Shown here piece by piece: positions 4,681 through 5,793 of a DNA stretch of 5,793 nucleotides (positions are counted from its first letter, which is position 1; every line of letters starts with the position of its first letter). This DNA is from Lachnospiraceae bacterium (GTDB lineage: Bacteria; Bacillota; Clostridia; Lachnospirales; Lachnospiraceae). The DNA is taken from NCBI GenBank assembly GCA_017958465.1, contig JAGDCQ010000103.1, positions 1-5,793 on the forward strand, given 5' to 3'. The position numbers and the translations under genes are program-made. The notes below the pieces were generated by a model, which searched no databases, was not told the origin of the DNA, and saw nothing but the letters and a program-made list of their open reading frames with translations.

Positions 4681-5793
4681 TTCTTCTGTTTTTCCTTTGC
4701 CGATGACAGCATCAGCTTTATCCTGTTGAGCTGGTTTACCTCGCTCGCGCCGGGATCATAGTCCACAGCCGCGATATTTGCATCGGTATAAGCCTCTTTC
4801 AGGGCTTTTATGGTGCCTTTGCCCATTACGTGGTTTGGCAGGCACCCGAAAGGCTGGATGCAGATGATGTCCGAAACACCCTCGTTTAAGAGCTCTACCA
4901 TCTCCCCGCAGAGGAACCACCCCTCACCGTACTGGTTGGAAAGGGAAAGGAAGCGGCTTGCCCCCTTTGCAATGTCTGTGATGCTCATGGGCGGCTCAAA
5001 GCGCCTGCTCTTCTTTAGGGCATCCTCAACCGGTTTTCTTAAGGCGTTGAGCCCCGCAACTCCGAGTTTCGAGATAATGAGCTTTGAGAAGGGTGCTCCA
5101 AGCTCAAGATACTTGTAGCGCCTGTCGTAGACGTATTTCCCGAGGAAATCCACAAAATCCGGCACCACGGCTTCCGCCCCTTCTTTTTCGAGAAGGTCTA
5201 CAAGGTAGTTGTTGGCAAGAGGCATGAACTTTACAAGGATCTCGCCCACTATGCCTACCCTCGGTTTTACAAGGTTCTCGTTAATGGGGAGTGAATCAAA
5301 GGCCTTTACGATCTCTTCGCAAAGCTGCCTGTAGGTGTAGGTTTTGTCCCCCGCAAAGTGGTCCGAAGCTATCTTTTCCCACTTTTCGTGAAGGGCGTTG
5401 GCGCTCCCTTTCTCAAGCTCGTAGGGACGCACTCTGTAAAGGCATCTCATGAAAAGATCGCCCACGCACAGGGACTCGAGGCCTTCCTTAAACATCGAAA
5501 GGGTGGGCTTAAAGCCGGGGTTTGATTCAAGGCCTCCTGTATTTAGTGAGATCACAGGGATGTGTGAAAGTCCGGCCTGGTCCAGGGCTCGTCTGATAAA
5601 GCCCACGTAATTGCTGGCGCGGCAGCACCCGCCCGTCTGGGTCATAAGCAGCGCCAGTTTGCCGGTATCGTACTTTCCTGAGAGCACAGCCTCCATAAGC
5701 TGGCCGACCATCAGTATCGACGGGTAGCAGGCGTCGTTATTTACGTATTTTAAGCCTATCTCCACGGAGTTTCGTGAAGAATCGTTCAAAAGC
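4668..5793 (-). CDS. Acyl-CoA dehydratase activase-related protein (DUF2229 type), C-terminal part
   Basis: The visible 374 residues continue beyond the right edge; the TTG at 5789 that could be called a start is probably internal, because the protein opens mid-domain. Family marks: LKYVNNDACYPS near residue 22 of the fragment, TQTGGCCRASNY with a Cys-Cys pair at 56-57, the CIQPFGCLPNH segment (Cys311, Cys317) and DYDPGASEVNQLNRIK near the end. These resemble the C-terminal region of the large (over 1000-residue) proteins that join BadF/HgdC-type ATPase activase domains to DUF2229 and a dehydratase-like region. The conserved cysteines suggest an iron-sulfur site. HgdC-type activases drive ATP-dependent electron transfer to 2-hydroxyacyl-CoA dehydratases; the physiological role of these large fused proteins is poorly known. 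The cytoplasmic location is inferred. The gene ends in the hairpin at 4650-4680, separating it from the two-component operon. Confidence 0.85.
   Translation of the reverse strand, partial: LLNDSSRNSVEIGLKYVNNDACYPSILMVGQLMEAVLSGKYDTGKLALLMTQTGGCCRASNYVGFIRRALDQAGLSHIPVISLNTGGLESNPGFKPTLSMFKEGLESLCVGDLFMRCLYRVRPYELEKGSANALHEKWEKIASDHFAGDKTYTYRQLCEEIVKAFDSLPINENLVKPRVGIVGEILVKFMPLANNYLVDLLEKEGAEAVVPDFVDFLGKYVYDRRYKYLELGAPFSKLIISKLGVAGLNALRKPVEDALKKSRRFEPPMSITDIAKGASRFLSLSNQYGEGWFLCGEMVELLNEGVSDIICIQPFGCLPNHVMGKGTIKALKEAYTDANIAAVDYDPGASEVNQLNRIKLMLSSAKEKQKKNAG

Noticed and set aside
5787..5789. TTG at 5789 as the start of the dehydratase-related gene
   Set aside because: The frame stays open upstream to the window edge, and the visible protein begins in the middle of a conserved region of a much larger family.

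Overview
The window looks like chromosomal DNA from an anaerobic Gram-positive bacterium, most likely a Clostridia/Lachnospiraceae-type Firmicute. This is inferred from protein resemblance, not from a marker gene. The grounds are a DUF2229/2-hydroxyacyl-CoA dehydratase-activase-type protein, a small four-cysteine protein of the DUF6472 type, an SGNH-hydrolase lipoprotein with the GDSR...GVND...DGLHYT signature common in that group, strong GGAGG-type ribosome binding sites and sigma-A-like promoters. Every convincing gene lies on the minus strand, so the biological order runs from high to low coordinates. No RNA gene, insertion sequence, phage gene or CRISPR array is visible.

Layout in transcription order: (1) 5793-4668, the C-terminal part of a DUF2229 acyl-CoA dehydratase-activase-related protein, cut by the window edge. 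A GC-rich hairpin spans its stop codon. (2) About 4667-4560, a control region with a sigma-A-type promoter (TTGATA-16-TACAAT) followed by a perfect 9-bp inverted repeat at the presumed 5' end of the message. (3) 4547-3873, an OmpR/PhoB-type response regulator. (4) 3814-2675, a HAMP-containing membrane histidine kinase with a very short external loop. It is separated from the regulator by 58 bp that carry an imperfect tandem duplication. (5) 2644-2456, a small DUF6472-like cysteine protein. (6) 2456-1407, an S66-family (LD-carboxypeptidase/MccF-like) serine peptidase whose start codon overlaps the preceding stop by one base. (7) 1343-249, an SGNH-hydrolase lipoprotein with a nine-copy Asn-Thr-Pro-Thr-Pro-Thr tether and an SH3-like domain. 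It has its own near-consensus promoter and ends in an intrinsic terminator. (8) 76-1, the first 25 codons of another gene, starting with a signal peptide or membrane anchor and preceded by an extended -10 promoter.

The response regulator, kinase, DUF6472 protein and S66 peptidase are close-packed without a visible terminator between them and probably form one transcription unit. A plausible but unproven reading is an envelope-stress or cell-wall module: a two-component system with little external sensor, a cytoplasmic enzyme that cleaves LD-peptides or peptide conjugates, and a surface esterase-like lipoprotein. The least ordinary sequence signals are a 12-bp perfect hairpin inside the lipoprotein's signal-peptide codons, the hairpin at the start of the two-component transcript, a 10-bp-phased triple repeat in front of the leftmost gene, and two hairpins whose loops contain gene stop codons.
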